Assembly: GCA_046160425.1 (NCBI GenBank)
Contig: JBJXGP010000214.1
Coordinates: forward strand, 1 to 25,606
DNA: 25,606 nucleotides
Origin: JAQCEJ01 sp046160425
GTDB taxonomy: Bacteria; Planctomycetota; Planctomycetia; Planctomycetales; Planctomycetaceae
Direction of reading: 5' to 3'
The position numbers were made by a program, and so were the translations under genes. This document shows positions 14,647 to 22,507 of the stretch, one piece after another. The notes beneath the pieces are model-generated. The model ran no database searches. It was not told the origin of the DNA and was given only the letters and a program-made list of their open reading frames with translations. The stretch's first letter is position 1, and each line of letters opens with the position of its first letter.

Positions 14647-17217
14647 GTGAACTGGATATTGGCTTCTGTCTCAGAGGCTATGAAATTAGAGGGCCGGCAC
14701 GAGCATGAAGGTCGATGGTCTGTCGGTACGGCCATGTTCGGACTTTTTCTTGCCCTAATGGTTTCGCCTGCACCAGCGCAAGATGCATCCAAGCCGATCG
14801 ACTTCAATCGCGAAATCCGCACGATCCTCTCCGACAATTGTTACATCTGTCACGGTCCCGATGCCCAGACGCGCGTGAGCGACTGGCGGCTGGATCGCAA
14901 AGACTCGGCGTTTTCCGATCTCGGTGGACATGCCGCCATCGTGCCGAAGGATCTCACTCAAAGTCATTTGTACCAGCGGATCACCAGCAGCGACCCCAAG
15001 CAGATTATGCCGCCCCCCGATTCGGGCAAGACATTAACCCCGGCACAGATCGAATTGATCGGTCGCTGGATCACCGAGGGTGCCGAATGGAAAGAACATT
15101 GGGCCTACGTCGCACCGGTTCGGCCACCTCGTCCGGAGGTTCTGAAGAGCGAATGGGGAGTACAACCACTCGATGATTTCATTCTGGCGAACATCGAAAA
15201 GGCAGAGCTTGCCCCGTCGCCTCCCGCGAGTAAAGAGACGCTCATCCGCCGCGTGACGTTCGATCTCACGGGGCTTCCGCCGACGGTCGAGGAAGTCGAC
15301 GATTTTCTCGCGGACGATGCACCCGATGCCTACGAAAAACTGGTCGACCGGCTGCTGGCTTCTCCGCGCTTCGGCGAGCGGATGGTCCTCGATTGGCTCG
15401 ATGCGGCACGATACTCCGACAGCAACGGCTACCAGACGGATGGTACGCGGGCGATGTGGCCTTGGCGCGACTGGGTGATCGATGCCTACAACGCCAACCT
15501 CCTGTTCGATCAATTCACGATCGAACAGGTTGCCGGTGACCTGTTCCCCGAACCGACACTCGCACAGAAAATTGCGACCGGTTTCAATCGCAATCACATG
15601 CTTAACGGGGAAGGGGGACGGATCGCCGAAGAATCTCGCGTCGATTATGTCGTCGATCGCGTCGAAACGACGTCGACCGTCTGGATGGGGCTGACCCTCG
15701 GCTGCGGGCGCTGTCACGATCACAAATACGATCCGTTCACGCAGAAGGAGTTTTACGAACTCTATGCATTTTTTAATAACGTGAGCGAAACGGGAAGCGT
15801 CGATCGCCGCAACAGCACCGCCGCGCCGACGATCGAATTGCCGACTCCCGCGCAGGAAAAGCTGGTCGCCGAGCAGACGCAACAGGTCGATCAGGCTCAA
15901 ACGCTGGTGAATGCCTGCAGCGAAGCCTTGAAGGGGGTCCAGCCGGAGTGGGAGGCGAGCGTCGATCGCCAGACGTTGCCCGAAGAAATTCGCGCGATTC
16001 TGGAGATCGAAAAGGAAAAGCGGACCGAAGAGCAGCAGCAGAAACTCACCGCTCATTATCTCGATGCCGATGCGGTGCGTAAGGAGTTGAGTGCGCAACT
16101 TGAAGCCGCGAAGGCGAAGCTGGATGAAACGAAGCGCGCGATCCTGATCACGATGGTGATGGAAGAACGTCCTGAACCGCGTGAGACGTTCATTCTGGCT
16201 CGCGGTGCCTATGATGCTCCACGTGAGAAAGTGGAGCGGGGCGTCCCGTCGATCTTGCCGAAACTTCCTGAAAACGCTCCGGTGAATCGATTAGGGCTGG
16301 CGAACTGGTTGATGCAGCCGTCACATCCGTTGACGGCACGGGTGACGGTCAATCGCCTCTGGCAGCAGTTCTTCGGACACGGCCTCGTGCGGACTCCCGA
16401 AGATTTCGGTGTTCAGGGAGAGCCCCCTACGCATCCCGAGTTGCTCGATTGGCTCGCGGTCGAGTTCGCTTCGAACTGGGACGTGAAAGCGATGATCCGC
16501 ATGTTCGTGACGAGCGCCACGTATCGGCAATCGTCGCAGGCGACGCCGGAATTGCTCGATCGCGATCCGGAAAACCGGTTATGGGCTCGCGGCTTGCGAT
16601 ATCGCTTGAGCTCGTTCGGCCTGCGCGATCAGGCGCTGGCGGTCAGCGGGTTGCTGGTGGAGCAAAAGGGGGGGCCGCCAGTCCGACCGTATCAACCGCC
16701 GGGAATTTGGGAAGATTTCAGTTTTGGGAAAATCACCTACGTGCAGGATCACGGCACGAGTCTTTACCGACGGAGCCTGTATACGTTCTGGAGGCGATCG
16801 GTTTCACCGACGATGATGTTCGACACGTCGCCTCGTCAGGTCTGCACGGTTCGGCAGTTCCGCACGAATTCCCCTTTGCAGTCTTTGGTGATGATGAACG
16901 ATGTCACATTCGTCGAGGCGGCTCGTGTCTTCGCCGAGCGATTGCTCGTGCAGCCGTTCGCGAACGATGTCGATCGTGTTTCCTACGCCTTTCGGACAGT
17001 AACATCACGAATGCCGTCGGAAGAAGAACTTCAGATTCTCGCGGGGGCTTTGTCGCGGTTTCGCACGCAGTTTCAGGCCGATCGTCTCTCCGCCGAGCGG
17101 TTGGTGGCTGTCGGTGAGTTTCCGCGATCATCGACTCTCGATGCCGTCGAGCACGCGGCGATGACCAGCTTCGCTTCGCTGCTGCTCAATCTCGATGAAG
17201 TTTTGAATCGAGAATAG
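14647..17217 (+). CDS. Secreted planctomycete cytochrome/DUF1549/DUF1553 protein
   Basis: An 856-residue exported protein of a family strongly expanded in planctomycetes. After a hydrophobic export segment (about 26-45) come a PSCyt1 region with a haem-type CYICH (C65, C68, H69), DUF1549/PSCyt2 (about 180-380) with a second CGRCH (C353, C356, H357) followed by DHKYDP, a heptad-rich helical spacer (about 400-510), and DUF1553/PSD1 (about 545-830). The GTG start is supported by AGGAGG 7 bases upstream; an in-frame ATG at codon 12 is an alternative. Genes of this family are usually followed by a DUF1501 gene, which is absent here. Proteins of this type are proposed to act in polysaccharide or sulfated-glycan use, but the biochemical role is not established. 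Confidence 0.95.
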   Translation: MNWILASVSEAMKLEGRHEHEGRWSVGTAMFGLFLALMVSPAPAQDASKPIDFNREIRTILSDNCYICHGPDAQTRVSDWRLDRKDSAFSDLGGHAAIVPKDLTQSHLYQRITSSDPKQIMPPPDSGKTLTPAQIELIGRWITEGAEWKEHWAYVAPVRPPRPEVLKSEWGVQPLDDFILANIEKAELAPSPPASKETLIRRVTFDLTGLPPTVEEVDDFLADDAPDAYEKLVDRLLASPRFGERMVLDWLDAARYSDSNGYQTDGTRAMWPWRDWVIDAYNANLLFDQFTIEQVAGDLFPEPTLAQKIATGFNRNHMLNGEGGRIAEESRVDYVVDRVETTSTVWMGLTLGCGRCHDHKYDPFTQKEFYELYAFFNNVSETGSVDRRNSTAAPTIELPTPAQEKLVAEQTQQVDQAQTLVNACSEALKGVQPEWEASVDRQTLPEEIRAILEIEKEKRTEEQQQKLTAHYLDADAVRKELSAQLEAAKAKLDETKRAILITMVMEERPEPRETFILARGAYDAPREKVERGVPSILPKLPENAPVNRLGLANWLMQPSHPLTARVTVNRLWQQFFGHGLVRTPEDFGVQGEPPTHPELLDWLAVEFASNWDVKAMIRMFVTSATYRQSSQATPELLDRDPENRLWARGLRYRLSSFGLRDQALAVSGLLVEQKGGPPVRPYQPPGIWEDFSFGKITYVQDHGTSLYRRSLYTFWRRSVSPTMMFDTSPRQVCTVRQFRTNSPLQSLVMMNDVTFVEAARVFAERLLVQPFANDVDRVSYAFRTVTSRMPSEEELQILAGALSRFRTQFQADRLSAERLVAVGEFPRSSTLDAVEHAAMTSFASLLLNLDEVLNRE

Positions 17218-17259
17218 ATCGTTCGCCGAGGAACACCGTGAAGCACTCTCTCACGATGA

Positions 17260-18213
17260 ATGGAAAATGAGCCGGTAATGGAAAGTCAAAAACCAGCGAG
17301 CGAATCGGCATCGTTCGGCTCGACGACGGCACCTTCCCGCTGGATTGCCTATTGGCAACTGCTGCGGATCCCCGCAGTCTTCACGGCGATGGCCGATATC
17401 TTCCTCGGTTTTGTGGTCACGCGGGGCGGGTTCGAACCGTATGCTCAATTCGTCGGAGTGATGTTGGCGTCGATCTGCCTGTACTGGGCGGGCATGGTGC
17501 TGAACGATGTTTTCGACCGCGAGCAGGATGCAAGAGAGCGTCCCACGCGTCCGATCCCGTCGGAACGCGTTTCGCTTCGCTCCGCCTTAATTCTCAGTGT
17601 GGCGTTGATCGTCGTGGGGTTGTTGTGCGCAGCGAGCGTCGGGTTTGCGACGTTGGGCGTCGCGGGTCTGTTGCTTGTCTGTATCTTTGCCTACGACGGC
17701 GTGCTGAAATCGACGCCGCTGGGGCCGATTGCGATGGGGAGTTGCCGATTATTGAACGTGATGTTGGGGGCCAGCACGGCGGAGCCGTTATGGGCCATGC
17801 CGCAGTTGCCGATGGCGATAGGGCTGGGGATTTATATCGTCGGCGTGACGTGGTTTGCCCGTACGGAAGCGGTCGAGAGCAGCCGGCGGTCGTTGAGCGG
17901 CGCGATGGGGATCGTCAATCTGGGACTGGTCTGGTTGGCGGGACTGATGCTCAACTCCCCTGGGGAAGCACGTCAATCGGCGTTGATCGTCCTGGGCGTC
18001 GTGGCGCTGACGATCAACATGAGACTGGTCCGCGCTTTGACCGATCCTTCACCCTTGATGGTGCAGCAAGGGGTGCGGATCATGTTGTTGTCGCTGGTGA
18101 CGCTCGATGCCACGCTCATTTTTTTCAAGACGGGGAACGTGCAATATGCCATGTTGACGCTGGCGCTGCTGATCCCCGCTAACTCGCTGTCACGGATCAT
18201 CCCGATGACGTGA
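17260..18213 (+). CDS. UbiA-like prenyltransferase
   Basis: A 317-residue integral membrane protein of the UbiA family, whose members transfer a prenyl chain to an aromatic or other acceptor in the inner membrane. The first Asp-rich motif is NDVFDREQD (82-90), followed by ARERPTRPIPSERVS, typical of the family. The second motif region is FAYDGVLKSTPLGPIAMG (about 143-160). Eight or nine hydrophobic helices are visible. The first 27 residues are a polar, Ser-rich leader. The start is not certain: ATG at 17260 and ATG at 17278 are both possible. The acceptor substrate cannot be told; relatives serve quinone, haem, chlorophyll and eustigmatos-type (EboC-like) pathways, and no such pathway gene lies next to it. 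It follows the DUF1553 gene by about 40 bases. Confidence 0.88.
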   Translation: MENEPVMESQKPASESASFGSTTAPSRWIAYWQLLRIPAVFTAMADIFLGFVVTRGGFEPYAQFVGVMLASICLYWAGMVLNDVFDREQDARERPTRPIPSERVSLRSALILSVALIVVGLLCAASVGFATLGVAGLLLVCIFAYDGVLKSTPLGPIAMGSCRLLNVMLGASTAEPLWAMPQLPMAIGLGIYIVGVTWFARTEAVESSRRSLSGAMGIVNLGLVWLAGLMLNSPGEARQSALIVLGVVALTINMRLVRALTDPSPLMVQQGVRIMLLSLVTLDATLIFFKTGNVQYAMLTLALLIPANSLSRIIPMT

Positions 18214-18271
18214 GAGGCCCGCCTGAGTTGATTTCGTTGCGAGGCCGGGACGTTTCGGAAATTCACCTCGG

Positions 18272-18541
18272 TCACGAAGAGACTTGAAATCCCAGAACCT
18301 GAAGGCGGACCATTTCGATCGGGCTGGTGATTTTGACCGCCACGATGCCGTCGTATCCCAGGATGACTTTTCGAGCCCCCTGGCTGTCGGGGGATTCGCG
18401 TTCGAGGAGCAGCAGACTTCCCGAAATCATAAAGTTCTTGAAGGGGATCGTTTCCTGATAGGAGGTGACGACCAATCCTTCTCGCGGAATAATGTCGGGC
18501 CAGTTTTCGAAGAGCTGCGACCAGGCTTGTGCGGTGTTCAT
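18272..18541 (-). CDS. Small conserved-looking protein, 89 residues
   Basis: Starts MNTAQAWSQLFENWPDIIPR and ends VAVKITSPIEMVRLQVLGFQ plus VSS. It is soluble and mixed alpha/beta, with no signal peptide or membrane segment. The alternation of a GLVVTSYQETIPF strand, an SLLLLERE strand and a KVILGYDGIVAVKI strand suggests a compact beta-rich fold. I recall proteins of this length and opening in other planctomycetes, without a known function. AAGG lies 7 bases before the ATG. It converges on the UbiA-like gene and begins about 35 bases beyond the tRNA-Glu terminator, so it needs its own promoter or readthrough. Confidence 0.75.
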   Translation of the reverse strand: MNTAQAWSQLFENWPDIIPREGLVVTSYQETIPFKNFMISGSLLLLERESPDSQGARKVILGYDGIVAVKITSPIEMVRLQVLGFQVSS

Positions 18542-18575
18542 CCATGAGCCTTATGGAAAGCGGAACCGGGACAAT

Positions 18576-18618
18576 AAAAAAGCCCGAAAGGATCGATCGC
18601 GTTATCCTTCGGACTTTT
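18576..18618 (-). terminator. Intrinsic terminator after tRNA-Glu
   Basis: On the minus strand, AAAAGTCCGAAGGAT pairs with ATCCTTTCGGGCTTTT with one bulge and one mismatch around a 10-base loop, followed by six T. The plus strand also has a T-tract (18615-18618), so it could work in both directions. Confidence 0.75.
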
Positions 18619-18708
18619 GATCGTGATGGGCATTCGACAGTCCGACGGCGGTCTTCCTGGGAATGGAATTGAGCTGCGAGTATGCAGGCAACGGACTCGC
18701 AATCGAAA

Positions 18709-18783
18709 TGACCCCAGGGGGATTTGAACCCCCGTTACCGGATCGAAAATCCGATGTCCTAGACCTGACTAGACGATGGGGCC
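18709..18783 (-). tRNA. tRNA-Glu (UUC)
   Basis: The minus strand folds as a full cloverleaf of 75 nt. The acceptor stem pairs GGCCCCA with TGGGGTC (one G-U) and has discriminator A. The D arm is TCGTCTAGTCAGGTCTAGGA. The anticodon stem TCGGA/TCCGG encloses the loop TTTTCGA, which gives anticodon TTC (codons GAA/GAG). The T arm is CGGGGGTTCAAATCCCCC. The 3' CCA is not encoded and must be added after transcription. Confidence 0.96.
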
Positions 18784-18808
18784 TGGTCGCGAAACAGCCG
18801 ACGCTCAC

Positions 18809-18836
18809 ACTTTAAGGGATCCTGATTCACAGTCAA
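18809..18836 (-). promoter_or_regulatory. Promoter of tRNA-Glu
   Basis: Minus-strand TTGACT (18836-18831), a 16-base spacer and TAAAGT (18814-18809) would start transcription near 18802, leaving a leader of about 19 nt before the mature tRNA. The -35 is good and the -10 is moderate. Confidence 0.45.
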
Positions 18837-19112
18837 GTGAAAGGCCGCAATCGACCTCGTAATTTTTCTATTTTTTGTAGAAGTTATCCGGTAGCGGGGC
18901 GGAAAACCAAAAAACCATCCTTTAACGATCGTACCTTGAGGCGTTATGGATGATGAGGGTGTCACGGCGGCGATGCAATTGCACTCCGACGGAGAAGCGG
19001 AACGGCGACTTTCGATGTGTGAGTAGCCGGAAGAGACTTGAAACCGGCATCGATCGGCAGACGGCCTTTGTCTTTGTGGAATTGCGGTCGTCGCGGGTTG
19101 CGTGAGGGGCTG
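18837..19112. other. Gene-free stretch between csrA and the tRNA promoter
   Basis: With the promoter and leader included, more than 300 bases here carry no gene. I see an AT-rich patch near 18855-18890 and short ORFs on both strands that lack a ribosome binding site or any family resemblance. No terminator hairpin for csrA could be recognised. Confidence 0.4.
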
Positions 19113-19331
19113 TTAGGTGGCCTGGACTTCAGGAGATTCGCCTTCAACACTTTCCTCGGCCTGTCGACCCTCGGCTTGAATGGCGGCGCGAATTTCACTG
19201 CGATGGATGGGAACTTCCTTGGGAGCCTGAATTCCGAGTCGAACTTTATCGCCCCGGACTTCGACCACGGTGATGACGATGTTTTCGTCGATCACAATGC
19301 TTTCGTTTTTCTTGCGAGAAAGTACCAACAT
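19113..19331 (-). CDS. csrA: Carbon storage regulator CsrA
   Basis: A 72-residue CsrA, the RNA-binding translational regulator that covers GGA motifs in mRNA leaders. The opening MLVLSRKKNESIVIDENI and the following VRGDKVRLGIQAPKEVPIHR are the family core, including the RNA-contacting Arg near position 44. The C-terminal 20 residues are acidic (AEESVEGESPE) and slightly longer than in E. coli. The start at 19331 is fixed by the invariant N-terminus; the frame extends upstream to 19442, but without CsrA-like sequence. GGAG lies 11 bases before the ATG, inside a small hairpin (19339-19352) that itself looks like a CsrA site, which suggests autoregulation. No flagellar gene or fliW is adjacent. 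Confidence 0.96.
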   Translation of the reverse strand: MLVLSRKKNESIVIDENIVITVVEVRGDKVRLGIQAPKEVPIHRSEIRAAIQAEGRQAEESVEGESPEVQAT

Positions 19332-19338
19332 TGTTGAT

Positions 19339-19352
19339 GTGTCTCCAAACAC
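19339..19352 (-). promoter_or_regulatory. Candidate CsrA-binding hairpin in the csrA leader
   Basis: The minus strand reads GTGTTTGGAGACAC: a 4-bp stem GTGT/ACAC with GGA exposed in the loop TTGGAG. This GGA is also the Shine-Dalgarno of csrA. GGA in a hairpin loop over the ribosome binding site is the classic CsrA target. The best -10 I found (19354-19359) would start transcription inside this hairpin, so the real start must lie further upstream for it to form. Confidence 0.5.
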
Positions 19353-19671
19353 AGATTTATCCACATCGTGCCAGCAAGACAAAAGGTGCGAGCAAAACAT
19401 TTGATCGCTTTTCAGCTTGCATCCGCAAACCGAGGCAGGCAACCGTGGACTAAACCCAGATTGATCCGCACAGTCTCAGTCCTTGAGATTGTACGGGGAG
19501 ACACTCGAATAATCAAGGGGCCACGCCCGCTGAACGTGTCTTTATGTTCATATCCGTGGATAGGGGAGAGGGTCGGCTTCAGGCCCTTGGGCTAAAGAGT
19601 CGTGCGATACGGGCCGCCGATGACTGAAGTAAGATTCGGTAGATTCACCACTTAACACGGCTAGTCATACA

Positions 19672-19693
19672 ACGGAATGATGGGTCATTCCGT
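19672..19693. other. Hairpin in a 630-base gene-free stretch
   Basis: ACGGAATGA (19672-19680) pairs perfectly with TCATTCCGT (19685-19693) around a TGGG loop, followed by CCCCCCT on the plus strand. The stretch 19353-19962 holds no convincing gene. A short ORF at 19368-19595 has no ribosome binding site and no recognisable family. The hairpin could belong to a small RNA or a weak terminator. Confidence 0.35.
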
Positions 19694-19753
19694 CCCCCCT
19701 ATTTCCAAAGGAAACAATGCCAGGAACGAAAAATGTCCGATCAAAAATGACAG

Positions 19754-19782
19754 AAGGGTGTGGTTTTCAACACCACACCCTT
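19754..19782 (-). terminator. Strong hairpin, probable terminator of the HU gene
   Basis: AAGGGTGTGGT (19754-19764) pairs perfectly over 11 bp with ACCACACCCTT (19772-19782) around a 7-base loop. It lies about 180 bases beyond the stop of the HU-like gene on the minus strand. A T-rich run (TCATTTTTGA) follows only after a few bases, so efficiency is uncertain. Confidence 0.5.
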
Positions 19783-19962
19783 TCCGCCATTTGATCTCTA
19801 CTGAATGACAGACACAGCCCGACACCGAATCGTGCCTAGACCGGCGCAATTCGCCGATGAAAATCAACGGCTTCACGTTGGTCGGAACGGACTAACCCGC
19901 ACGCACAAAACGAGAACAGACACTGGTGCATCGTTGTGGCACTGCAGATGCTGCAACGGGGC

Positions 19963-20286
19963 TTACGCCATGTCCTTCAAAGCCTTGAGCGCGCGAACTT
20001 TGACCACGTTACGAGCGGGTTTGGCGGCGACCTGCATCATTTCGCCGGGCTTGAACGGATTGGCACGCATGGTTGCCTTAGTCGCCGGCTTGCGAATCAC
20101 TTGAATCTTCATGAGACCGGGGACGTTGAATAGTCCGGGGCCTTTCTTGCCGATGTTCTTGCCGATCAATCCGGCGAGGCCATCGAGGACGGCACCGACC
20201 TCTTTCTTGCTCAGACCCGATGATTCGGCCAAGGATGCCAGAATTTCCGTCTTGGACATTGGCTTCACTGTCGACTTTCCTGCCAT
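19963..20286 (-). CDS. HU-family DNA-binding protein
   Basis: A 107-residue nucleoid protein of the HU/IHF family. Features are MSKTEILASLAESSGLSKKE (dimerisation helices), GKKGPGLFNVPGLMKIQVI (central strands) and ATMRANPFKPGEMMQVAAKP (DNA-binding arm, with NPFKPGE where HU has NPxTGE). The C-terminal KVRALKALKDMA is also typical. A basic N-terminal extension (MAGKSTVKP) precedes the fold, so it is longer than the E. coli proteins of about 90 residues. ATG 20286 is supported by AGGAG about 7 bases upstream; the frame continues to 20373 without family sequence. Which of HU, IHF or a planctomycete-specific paralogue it represents cannot be told. Confidence 0.92.
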   Translation of the reverse strand: MAGKSTVKPMSKTEILASLAESSGLSKKEVGAVLDGLAGLIGKNIGKKGPGLFNVPGLMKIQVIRKPATKATMRANPFKPGEMMQVAAKPARNVVKVRALKALKDMA

Positions 20287-20382
20287 CGCGTACTCCTGTT
20301 CCTGCGAATGAAATCTCTGACCTTGAATCAGACACGTTACGGATATGGCTTGCACTGAATTTGAAGGATGCAAGTTGACGGT

Positions 20383-20411
20383 AGTAAACTCGCATTTGAC
20401 TCAATTGTCAA
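20383..20411 (-). promoter_or_regulatory. Promoter of the HU gene
   Basis: A perfect TTGACA (20411-20406 on the minus strand), a 17-base spacer and TTTACT (20388-20383) predict a start near 20376 and a 5' leader of about 90 nt. ATTGA/TCAAT repeats surround the -35. Confidence 0.55.
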
Positions 20412-20882
20412 TCAATTCTCCTATGATTTTGCGGACTTTCTTCAAGATTTGCGAACCGCCCGCTCCTGAAAAAGATAGATTCAGCACCGTTATGCCCGTG
20501 CTTTTTTATTGCGTCCGACCACCCTTTTGTGTATGCATAGAGCTGGCGAGTGCGGTCGAAACCGAGCCTGGCATGACCCGTGCCTCAATTCGAAAGACGC
20601 GTTTAAGCTGCATTTCGGCCGGTTTCACCGCTGCGATTCGACCGTACGAACTTTTTCTCAATCATCACATCTGATATCATATTCGATAGCTGCGGCGACA
20701 GTTGGCTTTACGTATCGAACGGTCGAGGCAACCTCCGCGACGCGAGTATCGCGCCACGAGACCGTCCGCCAGTTTTTTAGCGGGATATTACTCGTTTTGC
20801 AGGCGATGAATTAACTTTAGAAATGCTAACATAACCTCTGTGCGTCTCGGTTTTCTGCAATCATTGAAGGCCTTTTAACAGG

Positions 20883-20910
20883 CACAACCGGTTGTGTTAG
20901 AGTCTCTAAC
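20883..20910. promoter_or_regulatory. Two adjacent palindromes upstream of the receiver gene
   Basis: CACAACCGGTTGTG (20883-20896) is a perfect 14-bp palindrome. GTTAGAGTCTCTAAC (20896-20910) is perfect around a single central T, and the two share one base. They lie about 90 bases before the receiver gene, in an AT-rich stretch that also contains ATCATGATCATGA (about 20931-20943). They look like protein-binding sites. The rest of the gene-free region 20412-20999 shows only weak ORFs. Confidence 0.5.
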
Positions 20911-20999
20911 TCAATTATTTGATGACAATATCATGATCATGAATGACAATCGGATTGCCGATGCACGAAGTCCACGCGTAACCGAATGAAAGTCTCTCC

Positions 21000-21560
21000 A
21001 TGTCGACCGCGGATTGGGCGGCAAACCGGATGACTTATACGACTCCACACCTGATTCTGGTCGTGGAGGACGATGCCGATTCCGCACAGTTCCTCAAAGA
21101 GCTCCTGGAGAAAAACCAATATAAAGTCATGCTGGCAAAAGACGGCGGCCAGGCCAAGTCGTCGTTTATCATGCACAAGCCGGATGTGGTCATCCTCGAT
21201 ATCATCCTGCCGGGGGAAAGCGGTTTTGAAATTTGCGAGCGAATGAAGCAGGAAGATGAATCGATACCGGTGCTGTTCCTGTCGGTGATCGATATGCCTG
21301 ATGCGCGAAATCTCGCCGAGCGCGTGGGAGCTAACGGATTTTTCACCAAGCCCTTTGACCCCGATGAGCTGCTGACGGCGATCCCCGAAATCGCTCAGAA
21401 GGTCTGGGAAAAGAATCATCTCAGCGACTCCAAGCAGGAACATCGCATCCGCTTCAATTGTAAGTGCGGCAAGAAATTCAAAGTCAGCCCCGTGCATCGC
21501 GGACGAACGTTGACGTGTCCGGGTTGCGGCGAGACCGTGGTCGTCCCTCGACATGGGTGA
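21000..21560 (+). CDS. Response regulator with C-terminal zinc ribbon
   Basis: A 186-residue protein with a two-component receiver domain (about 17-135). The acidic pair is E23/D24/D25, the phosphoacceptor is D67 (VVILDIILPG), the switch Ser is S95 and the conserved Lys is K117 (FFTKPFD). Instead of a DNA-binding domain, a short zinc ribbon follows: C154 and C156 (FNCKCGKKF), then C173 and C176 (LTCPGCGE). This ribbon (CxCGKKFKV...CPxCG) is of a type common in planctomycete proteins. There is no enzymatic or helix-turn-helix output. The start may be ATG 21000 or ATG 21030 (MTYTTPHLILVVEDD); the second fits the domain better but neither has a strong ribosome binding site. No histidine kinase is in the window. 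Confidence 0.88.
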   Translation: MSTADWAANRMTYTTPHLILVVEDDADSAQFLKELLEKNQYKVMLAKDGGQAKSSFIMHKPDVVILDIILPGESGFEICERMKQEDESIPVLFLSVIDMPDARNLAERVGANGFFTKPFDPDELLTAIPEIAQKVWEKNHLSDSKQEHRIRFNCKCGKKFKVSPVHRGRTLTCPGCGETVVVPRHG

Positions 21561-21759
21561 TGCCAGGAATCGGAATGCCGCAACGAGGCCGAAATCGGGA
21601 GAGTACAAATCTCGATCTTGCCTGCAAAGCCGTTTTCGCGGATAACTATATGAAGGAATGCCGTAGTGGAACTGCGATTTCCACGTCAGTCGAATTCACG
21701 CGCTCCATTTCGAAGGTCTTCGCATCGCCGGGGGCGAACGGTAACGTAAAGGTCGGGTC

Positions 21760-22326
21760 ATGGCCACATTGATCATTTTGTCGGGAAAGCTGCAAGGCAA
21801 AAAGCTGGCGTTGCCTGATAAAGATGTCGCTATCGGCCGAGACGAAGATTGCGAACTGCGCGTTGCCTCCGCCGAAGTGAGTCGAAGACACTGCGTGTTG
21901 CATCCGAGTCCCGATGGGTTGATGGTCCGCGATCTCAAGAGTCAGAACGGAACTTTCATTAACGATCTGCCGGTGATCGACGAACAGCTTCTGACGCCAG
22001 GGGATATCCTCAAGGTCGGACCGATGTCGTTTCAACTTGCCGGCAGGAAGTCGAAGATCGATGTCGGCAAGTCTTCCGCGCCTGGTGGCCCGCTCAGCGA
22101 CGATGACATCGCCAGTTGGCTGGGGATCGGCGATGACTCGGCGGAAAACATCACGGCGAACGATACCACGATTATTCCGCGTTCGAAGCCGAGCGAGCCG
22201 GTCGAACCCCCGCCCTCACCCCCTGATCCGGAAATCACCCGCAAGAAACAGTACAAATCGCTGGGCGATGAGGCCGCCGAAATCATCAAACGCCATTGGG
22301 AAAGCGTCAACAGAGGTGATGCGTAA
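21760..22326 (+). CDS. FHA domain protein with acidic/Pro-rich tail
   Basis: A 188-residue cytoplasmic protein. Residues 1-95 form an FHA domain: GRDEDCELRV (26-35), SRRHCVL (41-47) and DLKSQNGTFIND (about 58-69). A flexible middle segment includes SDDDIASWLGIGDDS, then a Pro-rich stretch (SEPVEPPPSPPDPE) and a short helical C-terminus (YKSLGDEAAEIIKRHWESVN). The SDDDIASWLG motif followed by a Pro-rich spacer and end helix suggests a conserved adaptor rather than a random tail. It follows the receiver protein by 199 bases in the same direction, so a shared signalling role is possible but unproven. Confidence 0.9.
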   Translation: MATLIILSGKLQGKKLALPDKDVAIGRDEDCELRVASAEVSRRHCVLHPSPDGLMVRDLKSQNGTFINDLPVIDEQLLTPGDILKVGPMSFQLAGRKSKIDVGKSSAPGGPLSDDDIASWLGIGDDSAENITANDTTIIPRSKPSEPVEPPPSPPDPEITRKKQYKSLGDEAAEIIKRHWESVNRGDA

Positions 22327-22507
22327 CTGGCAATTGCCGCGATGACGATGGGCGTCGTCGCGACAAAGGCGCAAGCGTTTCACCCCGATCGGTGTCATTC
22401 ACCGCTCTGACCTGATATTTTCCACGGCGAAGGGATTCGACCGTTGTCGAATCAACCGCCCCGATGGAAGTGTCCCGCTCTTAATTCTCGATAGACTCAA
22501 GCAGCAT

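Noticed and set aside
15034..16098. A 354-codon ORF opposite the DUF1549/DUF1553 gene
   Set aside because: Its sequence is the mirror of the real gene and lacks a family. The plus-strand protein has all expected motifs.
19354..19382. A -35/-10 pair (TTGTCT, 17 bases, TAAATC) upstream of csrA
   Set aside because: Both boxes match at only four of six positions and the start would cut the candidate CsrA hairpin.
20345..20814. Two overlapping ORFs of 101-109 codons between the HU gene and the receiver gene
   Set aside because: No ribosome binding site, no family and Cys/Arg-rich random-looking sequence. The first also overlaps the HU promoter.
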